A stretch of DNA of 64,000 bases from Alphaproteobacteria bacterium (lineage in GTDB: Bacteria > Pseudomonadota > Alphaproteobacteria > Micavibrionales > Micavibrionaceae), in the NCBI GenBank assembly GCA_016125135.1, contig WGMJ01000014.1, positions 62,001 to 126,000 on the forward strand, given 5' to 3'. The translations under genes and the position numbers were made by a program. Below the pieces are notes generated by a model. That model was not told where the DNA came from. It saw only the letters and a list, made by a program, of their open reading frames with translations, and did not search any database. This document shows, in pieces, positions 52,114 to 60,984 of this stretch; positions within the stretch are counted from its first letter, which is position 1; every line of letters begins with the position of its first letter.

Positions 52114-52857
52114 ATGTCTGTTGCTGACGTTGATCCGGAAATCATAAAAAAAGTCGAGGAGCTTTTTGACAAGCTTGAGCGTGAATCGCCCGCAAATCTC
52201 GAAAGATTTCTGAATGAATATCCGCATATCACACTCGATATGCTTCTCCAGCAATTACTGTTCATTGAATGGGTTGCGGAGCATTACAGTGAAGACCCTT
52301 CAACGCAAACAGCATCCGCAAATTTTACGCCAGAAGGCGCACTGCGGTCGCTTGGTGTGAATAATATGCCTGAGGGCATTGAAAGGGTTAGCGAGATATT
52401 CGAGAACAATGTTCTCAAGAAATTAGTGACAGGCCATGCCGAAAAAAATTCTTGTATTGTAGTAGGTAGTAAAGATGGTCCGGGGTTAAAGGACCACTAT
52501 AATGTATCAAAGGTATATCACTGCGCCCCATGTTTGAACGATATACATGCCTCGGGCATGTCATACGCCTTTTCTAATCGTAAGTCCACAAGCGCAGGTG
52601 TTATGATGCGCTACGCTGACTCATTCCTCGCCTCGGGGCTTATGCTTGATAAGATGATTAACCCCAAGGTGGCGCATATTTTTCTGGATATCCCTGCTGG
52701 GGTAACACTACAATTTGGTGTCGGGGCTTTGTATGAATTGAAACAGTTGATAACCGGCATTGCCTTTAACCCGCCCATTACTTACACAGACCTAATTGCA
52801 TGGGGGCAGGGTACGCCGCGTCTTCAGCCCAATATACCCATACTGGGGGTAAAATGA
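52114..52857 (+). CDS. Unrecognised protein, 247 residues
   Basis: No family recognised. Helical acidic N-terminus (EIIKKVEELFDKLERESPANLERFLNEYPHITL), then a middle with KVYHCAPCLNDIHASG (about 133-148), a Cys-x-x-Cys that could bind metal, and a C-terminal third with FLDIPAGVTLQFGVGALYELKQL. No signal peptide. The next gene begins inside its stop (ATGA), so the two products are probably partners. It starts just after the tig terminator. Confidence 0.6.
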   Translation: MSVADVDPEIIKKVEELFDKLERESPANLERFLNEYPHITLDMLLQQLLFIEWVAEHYSEDPSTQTASANFTPEGALRSLGVNNMPEGIERVSEIFENNVLKKLVTGHAEKNSCIVVGSKDGPGLKDHYNVSKVYHCAPCLNDIHASGMSYAFSNRKSTSAGVMMRYADSFLASGLMLDKMINPKVAHIFLDIPAGVTLQFGVGALYELKQLITGIAFNPPITYTDLIAWGQGTPRLQPNIPILGVK

Positions 52858-53453
52858 GTATAGCCGCTCACCAGCTTAAAGACTTATTCCACGACACGGC
52901 CATTGAACGCCGTGCCGTGCAAACGCTGAGTGATTACGGGCAGCAAGCACGCTTGCTGGCGCTTCACAGTGTCGAACGTGTAAAAAACGGGGCGTTTCTT
53001 TTAGCGCCACGCCCGCAAGGTGAATTTACGGCGCTGGCTGCAGGGTATAATAGTTTGCCAAAGGGCATGGCCCCGAATCCGTCGATCTATGATGAGGAAA
53101 ATCGTGAACTAAAACTATCTCTCACACGCTATGCCATTGAAAGTGCGCTTGACGTGGCTACCCGCGAAGGGATCAAAACAGCGGGTGCGGAAATACTCAC
53201 GAGGCTATACCCTGCTGCGCGGGATGCCTACATGATGGGCGAGATGGGCATACGAAAAGTGTATGTTGACCGCGCAGGGTTCAACGTTGAAGGGCTTCTT
53301 GATCGCTGGAAAGGTGATTTTGACGTTGCGAAAAAGATCATTGATTATTACGGTATCGAAGTTGTGCCTCTATTGGTTCCGCTCGTCGCCAACCCGCAGG
53401 CGCGATTCATAGAGCCCGAGAAGAACCCTTACTCAGGGTTTGCGCTCGTTTAA
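52854..53453 (+). CDS. Unrecognised protein, 199 residues
   Basis: Coupled to the previous gene by a four-base overlap. Mostly helical: HQLKDLFHDTAIERRAVQTLSDYGQQARLLALHSVERVKNG, then GEFTALAAGYNSLPKGMAPNPSIYDEENRELKLSLTRYAIESALDVATREGI. The helices carry many Arg/Lys and Glu. It ends VVPLLVPLVANPQARFIEPEKNPYSGFALV. No recognised domain. A DnaA-box sequence follows right after its stop. Confidence 0.6.
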   Translation: MSIAAHQLKDLFHDTAIERRAVQTLSDYGQQARLLALHSVERVKNGAFLLAPRPQGEFTALAAGYNSLPKGMAPNPSIYDEENRELKLSLTRYAIESALDVATREGIKTAGAEILTRLYPAARDAYMMGEMGIRKVYVDRAGFNVEGLLDRWKGDFDVAKKIIDYYGIEVVPLLVPLVANPQARFIEPEKNPYSGFALV

Positions 53454-53458
53454 ACAAG

Positions 53459-53467
53459 TTATCCACA
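53459..53467 (+). promoter_or_regulatory. Consensus DnaA box
   Basis: TTATCCACA, the perfect 9-mer, in the 136-base gap before the oxygenase gene. A single box is not an origin, but DnaA may regulate or be titrated here. Confidence 0.5.
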
Positions 53468-53478
53468 GGGCGTTTTGT

Positions 53479-53507
53479 CTTTTCCCAAGTGTAACTTGGT
53501 GAAAAGT
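53479..53507. repeat. Imperfect inverted repeat
   Basis: CTTTTCCCAAG and CTTGGTGAAAAG around TGTAA, one bulged base. Lies between the DnaA box and the oxygenase start; could be an operator or a hairpin in the leader. Confidence 0.4.
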
Positions 53508-53589
53508 TGCATCTGTTTGCAGCGCAAGGAAGCCCCTTTTTCTCTTTATTTAAAAGTGCTATGCCAAATAGCATAAGGGAGAAATTGTC

Positions 53590-54612
53590 ATGCCTATGCA
53601 AGAAGGGTTACCGCCGGTTCCTGCTTTTAACCTCGCCACTTTAAATGCTGAAGGTGAGCCAGAACGTTTGTATAAAGCGTTCCGTGATGTGGGTGCAATT
53701 GCACTGAAGATTGATGAAATCTATCCTGAGTTTGAAGCGCTGTTGAATGATTTTGAAAACCAGTCATGGACATTCTGGCGTTTGTCACAAGAAGAAAAAA
53801 ACAAGTTCAGACACCCGGAGGCTAACTTCGAAATTGGCTACAATAATGAAGAAAAAGCCAGCCATATGCTTGTGCCTGACAACAAGGAGATGCTGACATT
53901 CAAGCGCGCAGCACTATCGAACGAGCCATATCCTAACGAGCTTTTAAAAAATATCGATTTGCCTATGCTTCCAGGCTTTACTGAAAAGGCCGTCCGTATA
54001 AACGCAACAATGACGCAAATTAATGCCGCCGTCCTTCAAGTTCTGGCATCACAACTATTTCTTGAGGGTGGTTTTGTAAAGGGTGTTAATTCACACATAA
54101 AAACAGCCGGGGACCTTGCACAACAGTTTAACCGTAATTACTCGACCCATACACGTATTCTGCACTACCCTGAAAACGGGACGGCAGAAGATCATCGTGA
54201 CAGGTCAGCCTTTACGTGTTTGGCACCACGACGCCCCGGGCTTGAAATTGAAGACCGTGATGGCAACTGGTTTGCTGCCAATGCAAAAGAAGGCTGGGTC
54301 ATTATCAACACCGGCCGTGCGATGGGCGCCTTAACGAACGACCATATTCTCCCCTGTAACCACCGTGTTATGACGGAAGGAGAGCGCCTTTCAACCGTAA
54401 CATTCTCGTCATGGGAGCCGGACACAGTGATGGAGCCGATGATTAGCTGCGCATTGTTCGAGACTGTTGAAGACTACAGCAAGTATCGCGGCGGTACATT
54501 TGATGATTACGATAAGCGCCGTGTACAGCATAATTTTGCCGGTGTGCACGGGGTTCATGTGGATACGCTGGTTGATGCTAAAGGGCGTGTAATTACGCCG
54601 AAAAGCCCTTAA
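53590..54612 (+). CDS. 2-oxoglutarate/Fe(II)-dependent dioxygenase (isopenicillin N synthase family)
   Basis: 340 residues, AAGGGAG ribosome site. Iron facial triad: H202-R-D204 in AEDHRDRSAFTCL and distal His258 in PCNHRVMT; the 2-oxoglutarate Arg266-x-Ser268 in GERLSTVTF; the N-terminal DIOX_N-like part includes GAIALKIDE and SWTFWRLSQEEKNKFR. This family hydroxylates, desaturates or cyclises small molecules. No biosynthetic partner enzyme is adjacent; neighbours are unrecognised proteins. Its stop shares TTAA with the convergent gene at 54609. Confidence 0.85.
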   Translation: MPMQEGLPPVPAFNLATLNAEGEPERLYKAFRDVGAIALKIDEIYPEFEALLNDFENQSWTFWRLSQEEKNKFRHPEANFEIGYNNEEKASHMLVPDNKEMLTFKRAALSNEPYPNELLKNIDLPMLPGFTEKAVRINATMTQINAAVLQVLASQLFLEGGFVKGVNSHIKTAGDLAQQFNRNYSTHTRILHYPENGTAEDHRDRSAFTCLAPRRPGLEIEDRDGNWFAANAKEGWVIINTGRAMGALTNDHILPCNHRVMTEGERLSTVTFSSWEPDTVMEPMISCALFETVEDYSKYRGGTFDDYDKRRVQHNFAGVHGVHVDTLVDAKGRVITPKSP

Positions 54613-55496
54613 GGCGCCTCGTCTGAAGTAGTATCTTTTAATTTACGCTCGGCTTCACTGATAAAAAGAGAAAAGGCGGGCTTCTCGGGCCGGTAGCGCA
54701 CATTATAAAGGCTCTCGAAACTTGTAATGCTGGCTTCAATGCGACGGATACGCTCCTCGGCCTGTTTCATTTTATATTGCATTTCTTTTTTCTCGGAGTG
54801 GCCAAGGCGACCCGCTTCGTGGTTCTGGTGCGATGCACCGATTTCAAATGAGAGTTGAATTGCCTCTAGATAGTCCGCGCAAACCTCAAGGCAATGCACC
54901 ATATTGAGCGGGTTTTTCTCTTTTGGTGTGATGGTACAGTTGAACGTACCTTTACGCTCGGCCCCACGGGAGATCAAGCCGCAACGTGCTTCTTTCTTTG
55001 TGAAGTGCAATAACAGGCCAATCATCAGATTATGGTTTATGCGCACACGCTTGCCGAGTTTGCGAAAAGCATCTTCAGCAATTTTGATTGTCTCTTCGTA
55101 ATTCTCGCGGTTGAGCCGGTCGCATTGCTCGATAATGTTCAGAAACGGGTGGGGCTCGCCTTGGTCAAAAACAATCTGACCATCCTTATAAACCGTGCAC
55201 CAGATTTTCGGGTTATAGAGCCGCTCATGGTGCGAGACAACATCATCCCATGCGTCCGCCCATTTGAACGGAACAGCGCGGCCGGCAACGGGGCCGAGTT
55301 CGAGGAATGATTTTAAAATGCGGGAGCCCATTCGCAGGGCACAATGCATGGTTTGGGAGCGGATAACAAAAAACTCTGCCGGCGTACCATCGGCATTATA
55401 CAGCACCATGGGGAAGCGATTGCTAAGCGCAATCACCTCTTCTGTATCCTCATGGATCAGAAACCGTTCGCGGTAGAGTGTGCTATGTAATTCCAA
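54609..55496 (-). CDS. Unrecognised protein, up to 295 residues
   Basis: The longest frame starts at a TTG (55496) with no ribosome site and right next to a terminator, so the true start may be a later Met (for example residue 30). Mixed alpha/beta, no signal peptide. Contains WADAWDDVVSHHERLYNPKIWCTVYKDGQIVFDQGEPHPFLNIIEQCD, an Arg/Lys-rich middle, and a C-terminal coiled coil (YKMKQAEERIRRIEASITSFESLYN, about 240-265). Family not recognised. Confidence 0.55.
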   Translation of the reverse strand: MELHSTLYRERFLIHEDTEEVIALSNRFPMVLYNADGTPAEFFVIRSQTMHCALRMGSRILKSFLELGPVAGRAVPFKWADAWDDVVSHHERLYNPKIWCTVYKDGQIVFDQGEPHPFLNIIEQCDRLNRENYEETIKIAEDAFRKLGKRVRINHNLMIGLLLHFTKKEARCGLISRGAERKGTFNCTITPKEKNPLNMVHCLEVCADYLEAIQLSFEIGASHQNHEAGRLGHSEKKEMQYKMKQAEERIRRIEASITSFESLYNVRYRPEKPAFSLFISEAERKLKDTTSDEAP

Positions 55497-55520
55497 ATAA
55501 AAACCCCATCAAACTGGGGT
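55495..55520 (-). terminator. Rho-independent terminator
   Basis: On the minus strand ACCCCA-GTTTGA-TGGGGT then TTTTATTT, ending the gene at 55561-55959. Confidence 0.85.
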
Positions 55521-55560
55521 CTAGAATAATTTATTATGGGCGTTATTAAAAGGGGCCGAA

Positions 55561-55959
55561 TTACATACCAAAGCTGCCAGCATAGCCTAGTGGTGCCGGA
55601 GCAGGGGCTGGTCTGTTGAAGTTTGCTGCTTCAAGAGTTACTTTTACTTCTGGAATATGAGCAAAAGCTTCAAGGTCTGCTAATTCACGGCGTTGTTGTG
55701 GCAGGTTGTTGGCCAATGTATCGGAAAGAGCGGAAATATTCATTAGGATGTCATTCATTGCAAAGCTCATGCCTGCGAATTCAATGCCTGGAACAACCGC
55801 TGGCATGAAGACATCTAGAAAGCTTGTGCCCATTTCATTTGCAGCTTCTTTTTGGTGCGCTGTTGCCTGAGGGCCTGCAGGCGCTGGTGCGGCGGCCATA
55901 CCAAACTGGCCTTGTGCCAGTCCGTTTCTTCTTGCTAATTGTGCGCCTGCGTTGCTCAT
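55561..55959 (-). CDS. Unrecognised Ala/Pro/Gly-rich protein, 132 residues
   Basis: No family recognised. Low-complexity start (GLAQGQFGMAAAPAPAGPQATAHQ), a central hydrophobic helix-like part (SFLDVFMPAVVPGIEFAGMSFAMNDILMNIS, about 46-76), then an acidic helical part and a Pro/Ala tail APAPAPLGYAGSFGM. No cleavable signal peptide. Its own terminator follows. The two GxFGM ends recall the Gly-rich end of the 43-residue protein at 23693, but this may be chance. Confidence 0.55.
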   Translation of the reverse strand: MSNAGAQLARRNGLAQGQFGMAAAPAPAGPQATAHQKEAANEMGTSFLDVFMPAVVPGIEFAGMSFAMNDILMNISALSDTLANNLPQQRRELADLEAFAHIPEVKVTLEAANFNRPAPAPAPLGYAGSFGM

Positions 55960-56110
55960 GTAATTAGAATATCAATTGTCGCTAAATACATGCCTAATTA
56001 TGCAAACAATTTTATCTAATTGGTTTTTTAATTTTTGCAATAAAAACAGTAGGTTAATATGTTTTTAGATGCCTAAAATTTTAGGTATTCTAAGAATTTA
56101 TAAAAAAAGC

Positions 56111-56203
56111 AAAAAAAAACCGGACCAAATTGGCCCGGCGAGTTGAACAGGGAGGTTTCACGTCTGGGAGACGTAAAAATTGATGCGAAGCATCAACGGG
56201 ACG
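56111..56203 (-). ncRNA. AbcR / alpha-r15-like trans-acting small RNA
   Basis: In a 326-base gene-free gap (55960-56285). On the minus strand: hairpin TTGATGC-TTC-GCATCAA (56196-56180), hairpin ACGTCT-CCC-AGACGT (56174-56160) whose loop region reads CTCCCA, an unpaired ACCTCCCTG, then terminator stem CCGGGCCAA/TTGGTCCGG (56138-56120) with nine T (56119-56111). A promoter TATACA-17-TATATT lies just upstream. This is the layout of rhizobial AbcR sRNAs, with anti-Shine-Dalgarno C-rich motifs, and those genes also lie beside a trxB-adjacent lysR (lsrB/vtlR). The rest of the gap has AT-rich sequence with nothing else clear. Confidence 0.7.
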
Positions 56204-56285
56204 AAATATAAGTTTAAGTTGGGAAAATGTATAGCATTATTTATTCATGGCAGATATGCGTAAAACGCATGGAACAATCTTAAAA

Positions 56286-57179
56286 TTAGGCCAGTGTTTG
56301 AGCCGTTTTTAACAGAAAATCCCGAAAAAGGGTGATTCTACGGGCATTCTTCCGTCCTTCGGGGTATACGAAATATACAGCCACTGGGTCTGGTTTTTCC
56401 TCGGGGAAGAGTGTCACGAGGTTTTTATTTTCCCGAATCAAATAGTCGGGCAAGAGGCCAATTCCAAGGCCTGCCGAAATGGCGTAGGAAACGCCTGTCA
56501 GCGTGGTGATTCTCACAAGATTCGGGTTTTGCCCCTCATCGGCAATTTTCAGCTTATGGGTGAGCCACGCATGGTCTTTAAAGGGGGCATTCAGCCCGTG
56601 AGCAGGTAGGGTTACAAGCCGGTGGTTGCGCAGGTCGGCAAATTCTTTCGGCGTGCCGCGCTTCTGCAAATAGTCTTTAGATGCGCAGATCGAGAAATGC
56701 AGGTTTGTCACCTGTCGCTGGATCAAATCTTGTTGCTCAGGTTTATAAAGACGAATAGCCGCATCGGCCTCGCGCATGCCCAAATTCAAAACACGGTCAT
56801 CAAGTAAAAATGTAATAGCGATATCTGGGTGTTCGTCATGAAACGCGCCGATATGTTTGGCCAGCCATGTTACACCAAGGAAACCGGGCATCGTAATTTG
56901 TAACGGGCCTGCCGCAACATCTTTTGTATCGGTAAGTTTGGCCTCCACTTGCGAGAGCTGCGCGAAAATACTTTCTGCCGTGTGGTGAAGCATTTCACCC
57001 TGTTCGGTGAGCACAAGCCCGCGCGCATGACGCTGGAAAAGTTGAATGCCTAAAGATTCTTCTAAAGTGCTGATCTGACGCGAAACGGAAGATTGTTGAA
57101 GCCCCAGCATTTCGCCAGCGCGCGTAAAACTGCCAGCCTGCGCTACGGCGTAGAAAATGCGGAGCTTGTCCCAATCCAT
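56286..57179 (-). CDS. LysR-family regulator (LsrB/VtlR-like)
   Basis: 297 residues from ATG 57179 (GTG 57185 also possible). Winged HTH MDWDKLRIFYAVAQAGSFTRAGEMLGLQQSSVSRQISTLEESLG (1-45), then a periplasmic-binding-fold effector domain (90-295, PLQITMPGFLGVTWLAKHI). Directly after trxB (stop 9 bases away), and followed downstream by the sRNA. In rhizobia the equivalent LsrB/VtlR sits next to trxB and controls abcR2 and redox or envelope genes; a like role is inferred here. Confidence 0.9.
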   Translation of the reverse strand: MDWDKLRIFYAVAQAGSFTRAGEMLGLQQSSVSRQISTLEESLGIQLFQRHARGLVLTEQGEMLHHTAESIFAQLSQVEAKLTDTKDVAAGPLQITMPGFLGVTWLAKHIGAFHDEHPDIAITFLLDDRVLNLGMREADAAIRLYKPEQQDLIQRQVTNLHFSICASKDYLQKRGTPKEFADLRNHRLVTLPAHGLNAPFKDHAWLTHKLKIADEGQNPNLVRITTLTGVSYAISAGLGIGLLPDYLIRENKNLVTLFPEEKPDPVAVYFVYPEGRKNARRITLFRDFLLKTAQTLA

Positions 57180-57187
57180 CGTCACAT

Positions 57188-59106
<1,919 letters not shown>

Positions 59107-59180
59107 ATTTGTGAAATTCTCTTGCTTAAGCGTATAATCATGTTTATATCAGGTCAGGTTAAAAAGGAAATATAATAAAA

Positions 59181-59657
59181 ATGACACGCATCAAGCTCGA
59201 TAAAATCGATCTCAAAATCCTCAAGGAATTACAAGAAAACGGCCGCATAACGAATGTGGAGCTGGCCAAAAAAGCCGGCATTTCCGCGCCGCCTTGTTTG
59301 CGCCGCGTTCGCCAGCTGGAAGAGCTGGGCATTATCACGGGCTACCATGCCGATTTGAACGGCGCGATGTTAGGCTATGGCATTACAGTGTTTGCACACG
59401 TGAAGCTGAACAGCCAGAGCGATGCCGAGCTGAAGAAATTCATGGCCGAAGTATGCGGCTGGGCAGAAGTGCGCGAAGCATGGACGCTAACAGGCGAAGA
59501 CGATGTGCTGCTGAAGATCGTTGCAAAAAGCTGGGAAGGCTACCACGCGCTGCTGGTACAAAAACTCACACCGCTTGCGAACGTCAAAACCGTGCGTTCT
59601 TCTTTGGCTGTGACCGCTGATAAATCCGTCCCCGGCGTTCCGGTGGATGTGGAGTAA
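59181..59657 (+). CDS. Lrp/AsnC-family regulator
   Basis: 158 residues. HTH at 6-55 (LDKIDLKILKELQENGRITNVELAKKAGISAPPCLRRVRQLEELGIITGY) and a C-terminal RAM ligand domain. Typical amino-acid-responsive global or local regulator. Next to ELM1/trxB/lysR, its usual place in alphaproteobacteria. The HNH gene follows 12 bases later, possibly on the same transcript. Confidence 0.94.
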   Translation: MTRIKLDKIDLKILKELQENGRITNVELAKKAGISAPPCLRRVRQLEELGIITGYHADLNGAMLGYGITVFAHVKLNSQSDAELKKFMAEVCGWAEVREAWTLTGEDDVLLKIVAKSWEGYHALLVQKLTPLANVKTVRSSLAVTADKSVPGVPVDVE

Positions 59658-59669
59658 GCCTTTTTAGCT

Positions 59670-60413
59670 ATGACGTTTGAATTTCAAAGGAAACGTTTAG
59701 GATCGCTTTCTCAAGATGAGATTCTATTAGAGCTTGAGAAAGCCGCAAAACATTTTAACTACATAGAATTTTCATACAGGGATTTGAATAGGCTTCCAGA
59801 AGTTGCTGTTAGCGCTACGGCTGTAAAAAGATATTTTGGAAGCTGGAAAAAAGGTCTTTTAGCACTTAAGAGGCACCTACAATCCAAAGGCTTGGACTTA
59901 ATTGTAAGGCCGCATTCTCCCAACAGAATTTATTCTGATATAGAGCTCTTTCAGGAAATGGAAATTATCTGGAGTAAAGTAGGGCAACGGCCATCAAGAA
60001 CTGAATGGGAATCTTCTGATCCTAAAATTAGTTATCAATGCTATAAGCAGCGTTTTGGTGGTTGGATTAATGCTTGTCTTAAGTTTATCGAATATAAAAT
60101 GGGAGGTGAAGTTACTTCTGATAGTTTAGAATTACCCGCCCCAATTGCTATAGAAAAAAGGGATATCAAAGAAAAATCCTTACCTATAGATATGCGAAAT
60201 GTTTCTGCAGGTCTCAAAGTAAAAGTTTTAGAAAAAGATAATTTTAAATGTGTTTTTTGTGGTAAAAGCCCAACAACTGATATTGGAACGCGGCTTCATA
60301 TTGATCACATAGTGCCTTTCTCTAAGGGAGGAAAAACTATTTTAGAGAATCTTCAAGTCTTGTGTGTGGAATGCAACCTAGGCAAGGGTGCGCAAGATAT
60401 AAGAAAAACCTAA
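59670..60413 (+). CDS. HNH endonuclease with homing-endonuclease-associated repeats
   Basis: 247 residues, clearly AT-richer than the genes on both sides. C-terminal HNH: zinc pairs C194-x2-C197 and C232-x2-C235, and HIDHIVPFSKGG (D212-H213) with Asn227 and Asn236. The N-terminal part has two helical repeats (about 33-70 and 92-142; e.g. SKVGQRPSRTEWESSDPKISYQCYKQRFGGWINACLKF) like the homing-endonuclease-associated repeat. It sits between lrp and greA, which are neighbours or near-neighbours in relatives; likely gained horizontally. Whether it is a homing, defence or repair nuclease is unknown. Confidence 0.8.
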   Translation: MTFEFQRKRLGSLSQDEILLELEKAAKHFNYIEFSYRDLNRLPEVAVSATAVKRYFGSWKKGLLALKRHLQSKGLDLIVRPHSPNRIYSDIELFQEMEIIWSKVGQRPSRTEWESSDPKISYQCYKQRFGGWINACLKFIEYKMGGEVTSDSLELPAPIAIEKRDIKEKSLPIDMRNVSAGLKVKVLEKDNFKCVFCGKSPTTDIGTRLHIDHIVPFSKGGKTILENLQVLCVECNLGKGAQDIRKT

Positions 60414-60423
60414 TAAGATATGT

Positions 60424-60897
60424 TTACTTATAAGCGACGTTCACAATTTCGTAGCTTTTTTTGCCTTTGGGCGTTGTCACTTCAACCGTATCGTTGACGG
60501 CTTTACCAATCAGCGCGCGGGCAATAGGGGCGGTAATGGCAATCTTGCCGCTGTCGGCATCTGACTCATACTGGCCAACGATTTGATAAGTATGTTCTTC
60601 ATCTGTATCACAATCAGCGACCACAACAGTTGCGCCGAACTTCACTGTGTCACCCGAAAGCGATTTGACATCAATAATTTGCGCTACTGAAATAACACCT
60701 TCAAGTTCCTGAATGCGGCCTTCGTTGAAGCTTTGCTTTTCTTTTGCGGCGTGATATTCGGCATTCTCCGACAAATCACCATGCGCACGCGCTTCCGAGA
60801 TCGCCTCGATAATGGCGGGGCGCTCGACGCTTTTCAGATGTTTCAGTTCGGCTTCTAGTTTTTCAAAGCCTGCTTGTGTCATTGGTACGCGTTCCAT
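60424..60897 (-). CDS. greA: Transcription elongation factor GreA
   Basis: 157 residues. N-terminal coiled coil with acidic tip D41-L-S-E44 ([16 protein letters not shown]) that enters the RNA polymerase secondary channel, and a C-terminal FKBP-like domain ending [14 protein letters not shown]. Stimulates cleavage of backtracked RNA. AAGGAG ribosome site. Follows carB with a terminator-like stem between. Confidence 0.97.
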   Translation of the reverse strand: MERVPMTQAGFEKLEAELKHLKSVERPAIIEAISEARAHGDLSENAEYHAAKEKQSFNEGRIQELEGVISVAQIIDVKSLSGDTVKFGATVVVADCDTDEEHTYQIVGQYESDADSGKIAITAPIARALIGKAVNDTVEVTTPKGKKSYEIVNVAYK

Positions 60898-60913
60898 GGC
60901 GGTACTCCTTAAA

Positions 60914-60943
60914 AAAACAGAACCCGCCGAAGCTTTGGCGGGT
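60914..60943 (-). terminator. Terminator-like stem between carB and greA
   Basis: ACCCGCC and GGCGGGT arms (60943-60922) with a T7 run a few bases later; may end carB transcripts or attenuate greA. Confidence 0.6.
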
Positions 60944-60984
60944 ACTTGATTATAGGTAAACCCTACAAAAAAAGGGCAAAAAGG

